The position numbers and the translations under genes are program-made. This document shows positions 5,202 through 5,392 of a stretch of DNA of 5,392 nucleotides, one piece after another. This stretch comes from Spirochaetales bacterium (GTDB lineage: Bacteria; Spirochaetota; Spirochaetia; Sphaerochaetales; Sphaerochaetaceae). Location of the stretch: assembly GCA_028723145.1 (NCBI GenBank), contig JAQYFM010000063.1, positions 1 to 5,392 of the forward strand, given 5' to 3'. The notes below the pieces were generated by a model, which saw nothing but the letters and a program-made list of their open reading frames with translations, was not told the DNA's origin and did no database searches. How positions within the stretch are numbered: position 1 is the first letter of the stretch; each line of letters starts with the position of its first letter.

Positions 5202-5392
5202 ATGAGTAAAAGAATATTTCATGGGTCCGTAAATATTATTGAAAAACCAGAATTTGGAATTGGGAAAGTAAGAAATGATTATGGACTTGGGTTTTACTGC
5301 ACAGAGAATATTGATCTTGCAAAAGAATGGGGAGCATCAAGAGACAAAAATGGATATGCAAATATCTATGAAATTAACGATGATGAATTAAC
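5202..5392 (+). CDS. DUF3990 family protein (ADP-ribosyltransferase-like), 5' portion
   Basis: The first 63 codons are present and the rest lies off the right edge. The protein opens with MSKRIFHGSVNIIEKPEFG, where HGS is at residues 7-9. NDYGLGFYCTE (25-35), DLAKEWGAS (38-46) and GYANIYEI (51-58) follow. This order (HGS, then D-YG-GFYCTE, LAKEWA, YEI) is that of DUF3990 proteins, which belong to the ADP-ribosyltransferase-like superfamily. H7 and the tyrosines near 27-32 are candidates for the NAD-binding positions; the later catalytic residue cannot be seen. Molecular targets are not established. Such genes occur as accessory loci in gut anaerobes, often beside another small gene such as DUF3791, which I cannot recognise here. 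An AAAGGAG at 5183-5189, 12 bases upstream and inside a hairpin, supports the start. Family call by eye is fairly strong; a toxin or effector role is conjecture. Confidence 0.8.
   Translation, partial: MSKRIFHGSVNIIEKPEFGIGKVRNDYGLGFYCTENIDLAKEWGASRDKNGYANIYEINDDEL

Overview
The window is A+T-rich bacterial DNA with compact gene packing. It carries six readable genes or gene ends plus regulatory DNA that is unusually easy to read. My best guess at the host is a low-GC, Gram-negative-type bacterium, possibly a Treponema-like spirochaete. The reasons are the pairing of PspA with a tiny PspC under an apparent sigma-54 promoter, the shape of the TrmH-family methyltransferase N-terminus and the AAA_32-type Lon homologue. 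This assignment is an inference; no rRNA or other decisive marker is present.

Layout, left to right. (1) The 5' part of a minus-strand AAA_14 (DUF4143-type) ATPase runs off the left edge. (2) The intergenic stretch at 360-532 holds three 12-bp direct repeats at an exact 33-bp period, followed by a near-consensus sigma-70 promoter. Its predicted transcription start falls on the A of the next start codon. (3) A compact Lon-like (AAA_32 / LonB-LonH type) ATP-dependent protease lies on the plus strand. (4) Converging on it, and sharing a TTAA that supplies both stop codons, is a minus-strand pair transcribed in the order rsmI then a TrmH/SpoU-family methyltransferase. Both are predicted RNA methyltransferases, and their reading frames overlap. 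(5) The divergent intergenic region between rsmI and pspA has two perfect 9-bp inverted repeats, a probable leaderless sigma-70 promoter for rsmI, and a GG-N10-GC sigma-54 promoter for pspA. (6) A two-gene pspA-pspC envelope-stress operon follows on the plus strand and ends at a stem-loop terminator. (7) After about 260 bases with no recognisable intact gene, the start of a DUF3990 (ADP-ribosyltransferase-like) gene runs off the right edge. Its Shine-Dalgarno sequence sits in a hairpin.

The genes form three functional groups. The first is protein quality control (Lon-like) and membrane stress (PspA/PspC). The second is rRNA/tRNA modification (RsmI, TrmH family). The third is accessory genes at the two edges (AAA_14 ATPase, DUF3990), both of families that are often patchily distributed. 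I do not see a whole undescribed system here. The most interesting material is regulatory: a sigma-54 psp promoter with enhancer-like dyads about 100 and 135 bp upstream, two apparently leaderless genes beside genes with strong Shine-Dalgarno sites, and the phased repeat array in front of the protease.
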